A stretch of 64,000 nucleotides of DNA from DATMER01 sp035556715 (GTDB lineage Bacteria > Acidobacteriota > Thermoanaerobaculia > Multivoradales > UBA5704). The notes beneath the pieces are model-generated. The model searched no databases. It was not told the DNA's origin and worked only from the letters and a program-made list of their open reading frames with translations. Below, one piece after another: positions 1 through 10,539 of this stretch; position 1 is the first letter of the stretch; the number at the start of each line of letters is the position of its first letter. The translations under genes were made by a program, and so were the position numbers. Location of the stretch: contig DATMER010000077.1 of NCBI GenBank assembly GCA_035556715.1, forward strand, positions 1 to 64,000, in the 5' to 3' direction.

Positions 1-85
1 GAGACTCCGGCGTGCGTCCGGACCGCACCAGCTCTACCATCTGGCGCCGGAACTCAGAAGAATACGGGGGTCTACCTCTTGCCAT
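1..85 (-). CDS. IS3-family transposase OrfA, N-terminal fragment (runs off left edge)
   Basis: Reading leftward from an ATG at 85, the frame is open to the window edge and gives MARGRPPYSSEFRRQMVEL followed by VRSGRTPES. This is the typical start of the helix-turn-helix OrfA protein of IS3-like elements (basic N-terminus, then a YxxEFRRQMVELV helix). A clear ribosome-binding site, AAGGAG, lies about 7 bases upstream. Only 28 codons are visible, so whether the element is intact cannot be judged. The identification comes from recognising the family start; no terminal inverted repeat could be fixed in the bases to the right. Confidence 0.72.
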   Translation of the reverse strand, partial: MARGRPPYSSEFRRQMVELVRSGRTPES

Positions 86-156
86 CGCGCAACTCCTTAT
101 CCCTAAGGATGACGAGTCCACGAAACCGGGTCAACTCCACCCGACTAGGGTCAACG
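86..156. other. Intergenic, upstream of transposase start
   Basis: Short non-coding stretch between the transposase start and the 21-bp repeat array. It should contain the end of the insertion element, but no inverted repeat or target duplication could be identified because only one end is in the window. Confidence 0.4.
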
Positions 157-494
157 CCTGACCCAAAAACTGAAAAGGCCTGACCTAGGCCGAGAGATGC
201 TTGACCCAAGACTAGAAACGCCTGACCCGGAACGGGAAAGACTTGACCCGACAAGCCGAAGGCCTGACCCAATTCAGGTCAGGAGGTGACCCAAGATTCG
301 GAACGCTTGACCCGGCAAGTCGAAGGCCTGACCCACAACCGAAAAGGCTTGACCCATCGACTCGAACGCTTGACCCATCTTCCGGAAGGCCTGACCCATT
401 GACTCGAATGCCTGACCCGAGAATCGAAATGCTTGATCCGTCAGCTCGAACCCATGACCTCTCAACCCGGAGGCCTGACCCGACGACGTCCATC
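157..494. repeat. Degenerate 21-bp tandem repeat array (16 units)
   Basis: Sixteen consecutive units with the pattern CYTGACCC, about eight variable bases, then GAA and NG. All are exactly 21 bp except two of 22 bp (units starting at 157 and 284). The TGACCC core is nearly invariant while the rest drifts. Because 21 is a multiple of 3, several frames on both strands stay open and give heptapeptide-like translations. There is no ribosome-binding site or start context, so these are probably not proteins. The array lies between an IS3-type element and the end of the EPS operon. A second array with a different core but the same period lies at 33713-33985. Confidence 0.85.
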
Positions 495-520
495 GGCAAA
501 TCTGGAGGAGAGGGTCGACC

Positions 521-2599
521 CTACACGATCCTCCATCGCGGGTCAGCGTCATGGGCCTCCGCAAAGCGCTCGCACGCAGCATCGATTTGTTCGAGCACGG
601 AACGGAGGTCCTCGGCTCCGGCCCCGTTCACGGCGCGGCAGAGGGCCGCCCTTGCAATCGCACCGTAGTCGAAGGGACGGTTCGGGTGCCAGAAGTCGGT
701 CGGAGCGTCCTTCGCGGGGCGGCGCTCGAAGGTCTTCCGATGGATCTCGGACCAGGAGGCGTACGGGCCTTTCTTGCCCTCGGCTGCGAACTGACGGGCG
801 GTGCCGTCGCAGGGGGTCGGCCCCTCCAGGAAGCGGCCGCGGAGACCACGGATGAGGACGTCGCGGAAGACCGCGGCCTTGGGGTAGCCGAGACGGACGA
901 GCCAGTCCCAGACCACGATGCCGAAGTCGTGCTGCCAGGGAACGGTCATCTCCGTCACGTCGTCCGCCAGCCACTCGGTGCTCGGTCCGGACTTGCGGCC
1001 GCTCCCCCACCAGCCCAGCGGGCTCTCCAACCTGGCGCTGTCTTCCAGGTTGTTGGCCAGGAGCCGCTCGTACATCCCGCGATGCGGATGAGCGTCCGGC
1101 GTGATCCAGGCAGACAGGCCGAGCGTCCGGAGCGACCAGGCGTAGCCGCGCAGCGCTCCCGTCTTCAGCAGGCCCTCGGCTCCTTTCCGGTAGGCATCCC
1201 TCCAGGGACGGCTCAGCTCGTGGAAGCCGACCCAGAAATGGACCTCCTCGAGCATCCACTGGTCCCACGGCTGCAGGAGGTAGGGCAGATAGCCGAGGCT
1301 CGGGGAATGCTCGGTCTCGGGGTGCAGGCCGTCGGCCTTGAAGTGCGGCAGCCGGTCTCCGTCCTTCGAACCCATGTTGTTCGGGTGAATCGAGGATGTC
1401 GGATGGTCCACGATCGACCAGGGCAGGCCGGTCGCGCGATCGCGGTAGTGGACCGGGAAGCACCCGGAGTCCTCGCCCGCCTCGCGGCTGAGCGCCACGG
1501 CCCGGGGGTCCTGCGAGAGCACGGCCGCCGCGTCCCAGCCCGGCAGCGGACCGATGTCCAGCCGGGTCATGCCTCCCGCGGGCATGGAGGGAAAGACGAT
1601 CCCGGGCGTCAGGACCGAGCCGTCGGTCTTGTCGAGCTGTTTGAGGAGCCGGTCCAGAGACTTCCCGGAGTACCGGGCCACGTCATAGCTCGGCACGGCC
1701 GCGGTCGAGACCAGGTATCCGGCGTCGAGCTTCGCCTCTCCGAGCCCGCCCAGGTCGAAGATGTGGCGCCACCGGGCGAAGGGTCGATGACGGACGCCCT
1801 TCTCCCGATGTTCCCGTCCTTCGCAAAGGAGATGAGCGTCGTAGACGACCTCCTCAATCTTCTCTGCTATCTCCGGGGGCCAGCAGTGCTCGATCCCAAT
1901 GGCGGCCCAGGTCAGATCATCAGAAGTGAAGACGGCATCGAAGAGAGCGGTGAGCTGCGGGAGGGACTGGCCGTCCAGATCCATGAGCGGCGCGCGGAAG
2001 CGACGGACCGAGACGATCCCTCCCTCCGCCCAGACCTCGCCAGGACCCTGGGGACGCGCCACGTACTCGCGGCCGGACACGGAGACCCTCGCCTCGGCCG
2101 TCAGAGCGGTCGAACCGCTCCAGCCCGCGGTATCACCCCCAGGCTGGTGCTGCGGAATGGAGAGCAACTCCAAGGTGCCCTCGTACAAGGGACCGACCTC
2201 GGCGGCGAGCAGGGCGTGACGCACGGAGCCGTCCGGCGCGGTGCGCAGGACGCTCATTTGAAGAGGGACGGATTCTCCTCCGGGACGCCGGGCGGCGAGG
2301 CCTCGCACCCGTCCCGGACGGAAGACGTGGCCAAAGGCGACGATGCCGCTCGCTGAGGCCTTAACGGTCACTTCGACCTCGGGTTCGATTTGTTCCGGAG
2401 GGGGAGGCTGCTCGGGCTTGGGCTTCAGGCGCTCGATCTCTTCTCGAAGGACCGCCACCAGCGCCTCGGCCGCCTCGGCGCGCTCGCGCAGGAGAAGGCT
2501 TTGCTGCTCGACTTCCTGGAGACGCTGGAGCTCCTGGACGACCTCGGCGGTGACGCTGGAAAGCTGTGCTGCGAGCGAGGAAGGGCTTTGAACTTCCAT
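521..2599 (-). CDS. Large coiled-coil protein with possible polysaccharide-lyase-like domains
   Basis: About 692 residues from the ATG at 2599, chosen over the GTG nine codons upstream because GAGGG sits about 8 bases before it. Residues 1-60 are an acidic, leucine-rich coiled coil, followed by a short proline-rich linker. The next segment contains APDGSVRHALLAAEVG, which resembles the DGSxxW/H strand of the N-terminal domain of exo-rhamnogalacturonan-lyase-like proteins. The C-terminal half is helical and rich in Trp and His, compatible with an alpha/alpha barrel. No signal peptide is visible. It is the last gene of the EPS operon, where a lyase that trims or releases the polymer would fit. 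The enzyme call is inferred from resemblance only; a coiled-coil protein of unknown role is equally possible. Confidence 0.5.
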   Translation of the reverse strand: MEVQSPSSLAAQLSSVTAEVVQELQRLQEVEQQSLLLRERAEAAEALVAVLREEIERLKPKPEQPPPPEQIEPEVEVTVKASASGIVAFGHVFRPGRVRGLAARRPGGESVPLQMSVLRTAPDGSVRHALLAAEVGPLYEGTLELLSIPQHQPGGDTAGWSGSTALTAEARVSVSGREYVARPQGPGEVWAEGGIVSVRRFRAPLMDLDGQSLPQLTALFDAVFTSDDLTWAAIGIEHCWPPEIAEKIEEVVYDAHLLCEGREHREKGVRHRPFARWRHIFDLGGLGEAKLDAGYLVSTAAVPSYDVARYSGKSLDRLLKQLDKTDGSVLTPGIVFPSMPAGGMTRLDIGPLPGWDAAAVLSQDPRAVALSREAGEDSGCFPVHYRDRATGLPWSIVDHPTSSIHPNNMGSKDGDRLPHFKADGLHPETEHSPSLGYLPYLLQPWDQWMLEEVHFWVGFHELSRPWRDAYRKGAEGLLKTGALRGYAWSLRTLGLSAWITPDAHPHRGMYERLLANNLEDSARLESPLGWWGSGRKSGPSTEWLADDVTEMTVPWQHDFGIVVWDWLVRLGYPKAAVFRDVLIRGLRGRFLEGPTPCDGTARQFAAEGKKGPYASWSEIHRKTFERRPAKDAPTDFWHPNRPFDYGAIARAALCRAVNGAGAEDLRSVLEQIDAACERFAEAHDADPRWRIV

Positions 2600-2682
2600 A
2601 CGGCTGCCCTCAGTGGTGGGTGGCACCCCCGTAAATCGTGGGGCTCAGTCGAGGTTACGCAAGAGGGCCGCGTTTCCCGCCG

Positions 2683-3168
2683 CTACCTTCGCGTGAAGAT
2701 GACCTTCCCAGGGTTTCCCTGCACGATCGAACGCTCGGGGATGCGTCCGGAGACGACGGAGTTGGGGGTGAGGATGGAGCCAGAGCCGATGTCGGCGCCA
2801 TCGAGGATCACGCAGCCGGAGCCGAGCCAGACGTCATCGCCGATCCGGATACCCTTGGCGGAGAACTTGCCCTGCAGCCGGACCGGCACGTCCAGACGGT
2901 CGTAGTGGTAGTTGTTCCCGATGATCGAGCAGTTGGGACCGACCAGACAATCGTTCCCGATGAAGGTGCCCGCCGTGAAGGAGGAGATCACGCAGCCGTT
3001 CGAGATTTCGACGTTGCGCCCGATCTTCAGCGGGCCGTCCGAGGATTTGACCTTGGTGAAGGAGCTGATGATCGATTCGCGGCCGATCGAGAGGTTCTTC
3101 GTGATCTCGACCTCGGCCTTCGGGCTGATCATGCAGCCGTACTTCAGATAGCCCCAGAGCGTGACCAC
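2683..3168 (-). CDS. Left-handed beta-helix acyltransferase (hexapeptide repeat)
   Basis: At least 161 residues built almost entirely of [LIV]-G-x4 hexapeptide repeats (IGRESI, IGRNVE, IGNDCL, IGDDVWLGSG, IGSGSI) and ending with the NPGKVIF coil. These are hallmarks of the LbH acetyl/acyltransferase family (WcaF/Maa-like), which uses acyl-CoA or acyl-ACP as donor. It lies just downstream of an acyl carrier protein and an FkbH-like protein, so ACP may deliver the acyl group placed on the polysaccharide. The GTG at 3168 is the first standard start. The frame stays open upstream and reads like more of the family N-terminus (RRFLTPGF) back to about 3213, where no ATG, GTG or TTG exists, so the true start is uncertain. 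Confidence 0.85.
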   Translation of the reverse strand: MVTLWGYLKYGCMISPKAEVEITKNLSIGRESIISSFTKVKSSDGPLKIGRNVEISNGCVISSFTAGTFIGNDCLVGPNCSIIGNNYHYDRLDVPVRLQGKFSAKGIRIGDDVWLGSGCVILDGADIGSGSILTPNSVVSGRIPERSIVQGNPGKVIFTRR

Positions 3169-3228
3169 GAAGCCAGGGGTCAGGAAGCGCCGGACGACAA
3201 TCCCGATCTTAATTGTTCCCGTCCCCCC

Positions 3229-3510
3229 TCACCCAGCCCTCTCCCCCGTGCCGGGGGAGAGGGAGCTCCCGCCGAGATGCTGCGACACCCGGGTCCGCAC
3301 GTCGTCGAAGCTCTCCATCTCCCCCACCTCTTTCATGGTGAAGCGGATCCCGAACGCCTCTTCGAGCGCGGACACCATTCTCAGATGGTTCATGGAGTCC
3401 CAGGCCGAGGCGTCGTCCCGGCGGAATCCGTCACCGACGGTCCCGGGATCGACGTCGAAGACCCCGGCCATGACCTCCCGGATCTGGCTATCGAGCTCCG
3501 ATAAGCTCAT
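3229..3510 (-). CDS. Acyl carrier protein
   Basis: A 93-residue acidic ACP. The phosphopantetheine attachment site is Ser39 in AWDSMNHL, matching the D-S-(L/M) motif at the start of helix II. Its start overlaps the last 23 bases of the FkbH-like gene, implying translational coupling. The last twelve residues (SLSPGTGERAG) come from a 27-bp palindrome embedded in the gene end and are probably not part of the native fold. ACPs paired with FkbH-like proteins carry glyceryl or other acyl units; here the likely consumer is the neighbouring LbH acyltransferase. Confidence 0.88.
   Translation of the reverse strand: MSLSELDSQIREVMAGVFDVDPGTVGDGFRRDDASAWDSMNHLRMVSALEEAFGIRFTMKEVGEMESFDDVRTRVSQHLGGSSLSPGTGERAG
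3237..3263. repeat. Perfect palindrome, 12-bp stem (REP-like)
   Basis: CCCTCTCCCCCG, a TGC loop, then CGGGGGAGAGGG: a perfect 12-bp stem lying inside the last codons of the acyl carrier protein gene. Related CCCTCTCCC/GGGAGAGGG tracts occur at the end of the glycosyltransferase gene near 14640-14690 and around 33590-33650. It may act as a REP-type element or a weak transcript-stabilising hairpin; there is no T-run, so it is not a typical intrinsic terminator. Confidence 0.7.
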
Positions 3511-5377
3511 CGCGTGTCACCTGGATCCAGTCGCAGGGCTCGATCCTCGCTTCGTCCCGACGCAGCCCGTACAGCTTCTCCCCGGAGGGAGAGCTCTCCA
3601 GAAGCCGGAAGCCCTGCTCTTCGTAGAAACGCTCCACCGGCCTGTTCTTCGGCGTCGGGAGGTAGCGCCCGCGGAGCTCCAGGCCGCTGCGGTCCTCCAC
3701 GAGCCGCTGCTTGACGTGATTCATGATCGCGGTCTCGATACCCCGGCCCATGGCCCGGCAGCTCATCAGGAAGCTGTCGATCGTGGCCAGGCGGCCGATC
3801 TTCTTGAGGAGGACCACCGCGATGGTCCCGAGGTCGCCGAAGCGGTCCCGGGCGCGCGCCACCCAGAGCTCGCAGGCGGGCGAGGTGGCGAAGCGCTCCA
3901 CTTCGGCCAGGGAGTAGCGCTCGGTCGTCAGGTTGAATTGATTCGTCTTGTTGAAGAGCTGGTGGACGCGCGGCAGGTCCTCGCGCCGGGCGAGGTGGAC
4001 CTCGACCTCGGTGCGCAGGCTCGCGAGGTAGCTGTGAAGGTCGCCCGCGGACGCCTGCAGCTCCTGCCGCTGGCGGTTCTCGCGGTACTGCCCGGCCTTG
4101 CGCCGGTCCTCCTCCAGGATCTCCAGCTTCTCGAAGTCATTCATCCGTTCGATCAGGCCCGCGTACTCGGCCGGGTCGGGCGGCAGCAGCACGGTCTTCA
4201 CTTCCGGCATCATCTGCTGGACCAGGCTGATCTCGGCGGGATTGTCGTCCACGAAGACCAGGCTGTCGGTGCCGATGTTGAGCGCCGCAGCGATCTTCTT
4301 CAGGCCCTGGTGCTTGGGGTCCCAGCAGATCTCGGCCGCCGCGAAGTCAGCGAGCTTGAGCGGGATCTCCGGCCGGCTGTCGAAGACCTCTACCACGTCG
4401 GCGCGGTTGTTCTTGCTGCAGACCGCGAGCAGCACGCCCCGGTCCTGGAGCGCCTTGAGCTTGTGGTGGAATTCGAGGAACGCCTCGGCCTCAGGATCGC
4501 CCGTACCGATCTTGATGCCGGAGGGGCCGTCCTCCCCGACCACACCGCCCCAGAGAGTGTTGTCCAGGTCGAGCACCAGGCACTTCTTCCCCAGGTTGCG
4601 GACCGCCTTGACCTGGCGCACGAGCTCGCCCGCCACGGTGGGGAGGAAGCCTGGGCTCCACTCCATCTTCGCCAGGTAGTACATCTTGGGGTCGAGGACC
4701 CGCTCCTTGCCGTAGCGGGAGGCGAGGCGCTCCACGTCGAAGAGGCGTACCCGGGGGTTGCCCTTGAGGCGCCGCAGGAGGTCCAGGTTGAGCTCCAGGT
4801 AGAACTCGGCCTCGCCGTACTCGGCCTTGGCGTCCGCCACGCCTGCGAGCGGGTACATGGGGATCGGGAAGTTACCGATCAGCAGCGTGGCCGGGAGCTT
4901 CTCCAGAGCCCGCTCGACCCAGGACTCGAGATGCGAGACGATCTCCTCGCGGAAGTTGCGGCGCTCTTCCGCGGGCATGGAGCTGAAGGTCCCTGCCAGA
5001 TCGGGCCGCAGCAGACGGAGCGAGAGAGCCAGGAGGACCGCGTCCGGCTGGAGCTGAACGAGCGGGGAGGCGTCGTCGAGCACCTCCTGCACGTATTGCC
5101 CGAACTTCCCGATGTAGGAGGCGGTCCGCAGCCCTTCGCGGGCGCAGTGGACGTCCACATAGCGCGGCAGGAGGTCGAGCGTGAAGTTGCCCAGGTAGGC
5201 GATCTTGATATCAGCCTGGCTCTGCCGAGCATGAAGGGCCTTGGAGAGCAGGCCGTAGTCATTGGCCGTGAGCTTCTCCAAGTCGACCGAAGCCATCGCG
5301 GCCCGGAGGCCCTGCGCAGCGCCCAGGCCGTCAGCGATGGCTCTGGTGTCGAGCTTCGAGTCTCGCGGTCTGTCCAT
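3488..5377 (-). CDS. FkbH-like HAD-IIIC family protein
   Basis: 629 residues from the ATG at 5377, preceded by GGAGAG at good spacing; the frame is open further upstream but that part overlaps the glycosyltransferase gene. The HAD nucleophile motif is VLDLDNTLWGG (residues about 268-278), followed by VCSKNN and VFVDDNPAE, the standard FkbH order. The C-terminal third resembles a GNAT domain (LFNKTNQFN..., then RAMGRGIE). FkbH proteins take 1,3-bisphosphoglycerate and load a glyceryl group onto an ACP. Here the gene overlaps an ACP gene that is followed by an acyltransferase, suggesting a three-gene module that decorates the polysaccharide with glycerate or a related group. The substrate is inferred. 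Confidence 0.88.
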   Translation of the reverse strand: MDRPRDSKLDTRAIADGLGAAQGLRAAMASVDLEKLTANDYGLLSKALHARQSQADIKIAYLGNFTLDLLPRYVDVHCAREGLRTASYIGKFGQYVQEVLDDASPLVQLQPDAVLLALSLRLLRPDLAGTFSSMPAEERRNFREEIVSHLESWVERALEKLPATLLIGNFPIPMYPLAGVADAKAEYGEAEFYLELNLDLLRRLKGNPRVRLFDVERLASRYGKERVLDPKMYYLAKMEWSPGFLPTVAGELVRQVKAVRNLGKKCLVLDLDNTLWGGVVGEDGPSGIKIGTGDPEAEAFLEFHHKLKALQDRGVLLAVCSKNNRADVVEVFDSRPEIPLKLADFAAAEICWDPKHQGLKKIAAALNIGTDSLVFVDDNPAEISLVQQMMPEVKTVLLPPDPAEYAGLIERMNDFEKLEILEEDRRKAGQYRENRQRQELQASAGDLHSYLASLRTEVEVHLARREDLPRVHQLFNKTNQFNLTTERYSLAEVERFATSPACELWVARARDRFGDLGTIAVVLLKKIGRLATIDSFLMSCRAMGRGIETAIMNHVKQRLVEDRSGLELRGRYLPTPKNRPVERFYEEQGFRLLESSPSGEKLYGLRRDEARIEPCDWIQVTRDELIGAR

Positions 5378-6518
5378 CACGTCTCTCCTCTCGAATCCTC
5401 TCCTCGACGGAATCATAGAAACGCAGGAGCTTGCCCGCGAACGCCTCCCGGGTGAGCTCCCGTTGCGCGTAGTCTTTCGCGGCTTTTGCGAGCCTCTCCC
5501 GCAGCGCGCCATCGCGCAGCAGCTCGGAGAGCGCCCGCCCCATCGCCTCGGGCTCGGGATCGGCCAACATGGCGATGTCGCCGGTCAGCACCTGGGTGTG
5601 GGTCGGCAGCCGGGTGGCGAGCACGGGCCGGCCGGAGTCCAGGTAAGAGTAGACCTTCATGGGCGTGTTGTCGCCGTGGATGCGTGGCGAGACCAGCACC
5701 GTGGCGCGGCGCAGGTAGGTGCCGAGGCGCTCCACCGGACGGGGTCCCAGGAAATGAACGCTTTTCGCGATGCCGAGCTCTTCCGCCCGGCCGCGGTAGT
5801 GCCGCAGGGACTCCTCGTCCCCGCCAATCACAACCAGCTTCGAACCCTCCACCCGCGTGAAGGATTCGAGGAGCAGATCGATTCCCTGGTAGCGCTGGAG
5901 GTTGCCGACGTACATGGCGACCGGGCCGTCCGGAACATCGTCCGCCTCTCCCTCGCCTTCCAGCAGGCTGACGTCCTCGATGCGAGCGATGAGTCCCCCG
6001 GGATGACAGGCGCGGGCCTGGTCCTCCAGCGACTTGCAGACCGCGAGCGTGGCCACGCTGCCGCGGACCGCCGCGTTCTCGAAACCTTCCAGCACTCTTC
6101 GCAGCCGGCCGAGGAACGCGAACTTGTCGATCATCTGCCGCGCCAGCCCCGAGTCCATGTCGTAGACGTAGGGCACCTTGAAGATCCAGCGGGCGAGGAG
6201 AGCCATGAAGGCCGACTCCTCCACCGCGTGGACTACGTCGTAACGGCCCCGGCGTGCCATCTTGAGGGTGGTCAGGAGCATCACGGCGTCGCTCGCCAGC
6301 TTCTTGAGCGAGAAGCCGGGCTGGACGTTGCGCACGAACGGGAGCCGCGGGATGCGCCGGATGCGGCAGCCCGGGATCTGGAGGTCGTCACCCTCGGAGA
6401 AGGTGAGCACGTCGATCTCGTGGCCGTGCCCCGCCAGCACCTCCAGGAGCATCTTCTCGGCAATGGGCGTGCCCCGCTGCTGAAAGAAGGGATGAGGGGC
6501 GAGGAGGAGGATCCTCAC
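5331..6518 (-). CDS. Glycosyltransferase family 4
   Basis: 395 residues from the GTG at 6518 (preceded by GGAGGAGG; overlaps the previous stop as GTGA). The N-terminus VRILLLAPHPFFQQRGTPIA is the Rossmann strand and glycine-rich turn of GT-B enzymes. The C-terminal donor domain shows MYVGNLQRYQGID, then FLGPRP, SPRIHGDNTPMKVYSYLDSGRPVLAT, with the PMKxxEY-like donor-binding segment reading PMKVYSY. It should act on the cytoplasmic face, adding a sugar to the lipid-linked EPS repeat unit. The 3' end overlaps the start of the FkbH-like gene by 47 bases. Sugar and linkage cannot be told. Confidence 0.88.
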   Translation of the reverse strand: MRILLLAPHPFFQQRGTPIAEKMLLEVLAGHGHEIDVLTFSEGDDLQIPGCRIRRIPRLPFVRNVQPGFSLKKLASDAVMLLTTLKMARRGRYDVVHAVEESAFMALLARWIFKVPYVYDMDSGLARQMIDKFAFLGRLRRVLEGFENAAVRGSVATLAVCKSLEDQARACHPGGLIARIEDVSLLEGEGEADDVPDGPVAMYVGNLQRYQGIDLLLESFTRVEGSKLVVIGGDEESLRHYRGRAEELGIAKSVHFLGPRPVERLGTYLRRATVLVSPRIHGDNTPMKVYSYLDSGRPVLATRLPTHTQVLTGDIAMLADPEPEAMGRALSELLRDGALRERLAKAAKDYAQRELTREAFAGKLLRFYDSVEERIREERRDGQTARLEARHQSHR

Positions 6519-7506
6519 GGCACGGCCTCCTCCGCGACTTGCCCGGCTTGGCGAGATCCCCGGTGAGGCCCCCGATGAGACCAGGCGTAGATCGCACCGC
6601 CGGCCAGGGCATGGAGCAGCACCAGACCGTAATCGAGCCACGCCACGGCCACCCCCTTCGCGCTCGCCACTCCAAACGCCACGAAGAAGAAGGCCCAGAC
6701 GTTCTCACGCACGCCGATGGCGTTGATCGAGACCGGGATCATCATCACGAAGACCGCCAGCGGCACGATCAGGAAGAAGTACGGCAGCGGGATCGGCACG
6801 TGCAGGGCCTTCGAAAGGAGCCAGCCGTTCAGCACCACCAGGGTCTGGAGGACCAGCGAGTAGCCGAAGGCTTGCGCGAGAACCATGCCCTTGCCCTGGA
6901 AGGCGAAGATGGCGTCCGAAATCTTTTTGAAGCGAGGCCCCAGCCGCGCCAGCAGATCCGGCGCGCGCCGCGAAGGCAGGAAGAGCAGCGCGGCCGCGAG
7001 CGCCATCACCGCCGCTCCTCCGGCCACCCAGCCGAAGAGCTCCGGCACCTCGTCGGTGAGATGGCCTGAGAGGAAGAGCCCGACGCCCGCGAAGAGCATC
7101 AGGGCCAGGAGCCCGATGAAACGGTCGACCACGACGATCCCGACGGCCGAGGCGCGGCCGATGCCGGAGCGGGCGGTGTCATAGGCGCGGACCGCGTCGC
7201 CGCCGATCGTAGACGGCAGGAGGTTGTTGAAGAATACCCCGACCAGGAACGACCTCACCAGGAACCCGAACGGGGCATCCCCTCCCTGGCTGCGGATCAG
7301 CAGGCGCCAGCGGGAGACGCTCGACCAGTAGCCCAGCGGGGTCAGGGCCAGGGCAAGCAGGATAAAGCGGATATCCGCGGAACGGAAGGCTTCGAGCACC
7401 TCGCGGATCGGCGTTCTGCTCAGGACCCAGGCGATCAGGGCGGCGGACACCGCCACCCGCAGGAGTATCGGCGCCATGGCGATGCGGGACTTTCCCATCA
7501 CGCCCA

Positions 7507-7507
<1 letters not shown>
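6515..7507 (-). CDS. UPF0104/YbhN-type membrane protein (LPG synthase TM-like)
   Basis: 330 residues with about eight hydrophobic helices and the family signature FFNNLLPSTIGGDAVRAYD near residue 85, followed by VVVDRFIGL and later INAIGVRENVW. These are the conserved segments of the lysylphosphatidylglycerol-synthase transmembrane region family (UPF0104). Members beside glycosyltransferases are usually proposed to be flippases or to help move lipid-linked sugars. The ATG at 7507 overlaps the stop of the upstream amidotransferase (TGATG), and its own stop overlaps the next GTG, so it is tightly coupled. A substrate cannot be named from sequence. Confidence 0.85.
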
Positions 7508-9462
<1,955 letters not shown>

Positions 9463-9483
9463 GCAGCTCTCCCGGCTCCGGCC

Positions 9484-10539
9484 TCAGGACGCGGCCCCGC
9501 CCGCGGCCCGCTGATCGGCCGGCGGCGGCACGACGGTCGGCCGCGCCTCCGCGGGCCGGGGCGCCTCGCGGGGCGACGTGCCGCGGATGACCTCGGCCAC
9601 CTGGTACTCGCGGACGTTGCGGGCGTGGGTGAAGATGATGATCTCGCCGACCAGCCCCAGGGAGAGAGTCTGCACCCCGAGCACCATCAGCAGCACCCCC
9701 AGCAGCAGGACCGGACGGTCCGCGAGCCCCTGGTCCATCAAGAGCCTCTGCGCCACGGCAACGAGGTCGACGAAGAATCCGAGCGCAAACAGGGCCGTGC
9801 CGAGCAGGCCGAAGAAGCGCAACGGCGTGCGCGTGAACTTGGTGAGGAAGAAGACGGTGAGGATGTCCAGCAGCCGTCCCAGATAGACGCCGGTTCCGTA
9901 GTAGCGGGTGCCGCGGTCTTCGTTGCGCTGCGGGAGCGGGACCTCGGTCACCGAGAAGCCCCGGTTCAGCGCCAGCAGCGGGATGAAGCGATGGAGCCCG
10001 CCGTAGAGGTTGAGCTCGGTCGCCACGCGCCGCTTCATCAGCTTGAAGCCGCAGCTGACGTCGTTGAAGCGGGTGCCGGTGAGCCGGCCCACGAACGAGT
10101 GGAACAGCCGCGACTGGAGGCGGTTGAAGAAGGAGTCGATCCGCGGATGACGGCGCCCGGCCACGAGGTCGGCGCCCGCGTCGAGGGCCTCGAACGCGGA
10201 GGCGAGGCCGTGCGGATCGACCTGGAAGTACGAGGCTAGGGTCAGGACCTTCTCGCCCCGCGCCCGCTCCAAGCCGATCGTGAGCGCCGCGGACTCGCCG
10301 AACGCGCCGCCCAGGATGACGATCACGATCTCGCTTTCCACCAGGCTCTGCAGCTCCCGCAGCACCGGCAGGCAGCCGCGCTGGCTCTCGTCGACCACGA
10401 AGATGAACTCGAACGTCTTTCCCAGCCTCTCCAGCCCGGCTGCGAACTCGTTATGGAGCTGGCGCAGATCACCCACACGCTCGACGATGGGAATGACCAC
10501 GGAAACATCCGGCTCTCCGCGCAGCCTGTTCCTTCTCAT
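9484..10539 (-). CDS. GT2-fold membrane glycosyltransferase with degenerate catalytic motifs
   Basis: 351 residues: a GT-A domain, then two hydrophobic helices (about 225-300) and a Pro/Ala-rich tail. The scaffold matches ArnC/dolichol-phosphate-mannose-synthase-like GT2 enzymes, including FNDVSCGFKLMKRRV and HRFIPLLAL. The canonical VDDGSxD is replaced by FVVDESQRG, and the LDADLQxDP metal-binding motif by LASYFQVDP, so the usual DxD is missing. Its neighbour at 10536, overlapping by ATGA, keeps both motifs. It may be a non-catalytic partner of that enzyme or a transferase that binds its donor differently. Confidence 0.8.
   Translation of the reverse strand: MRRNRLRGEPDVSVVIPIVERVGDLRQLHNEFAAGLERLGKTFEFIFVVDESQRGCLPVLRELQSLVESEIVIVILGGAFGESAALTIGLERARGEKVLTLASYFQVDPHGLASAFEALDAGADLVAGRRHPRIDSFFNRLQSRLFHSFVGRLTGTRFNDVSCGFKLMKRRVATELNLYGGLHRFIPLLALNRGFSVTEVPLPQRNEDRGTRYYGTGVYLGRLLDILTVFFLTKFTRTPLRFFGLLGTALFALGFFVDLVAVAQRLLMDQGLADRPVLLLGVLLMVLGVQTLSLGLVGEIIIFTHARNVREYQVAEVIRGTSPREAPRPAEARPTVVPPPADQRAAGGAAS

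Noticed and set aside
157..494. Considered as a CRISPR array
   Set aside because: The units are contiguous 21-bp repeats with no conserved 24-37 bp repeat and no regularly sized unique spacers; no cas genes nearby.
551..2356. Long plus-strand open frame opposite the first large gene
   Set aside because: High-GC antisense shadow; low-complexity, no start signal, no family features, while the minus strand has a coiled coil and a ribosome-binding site.
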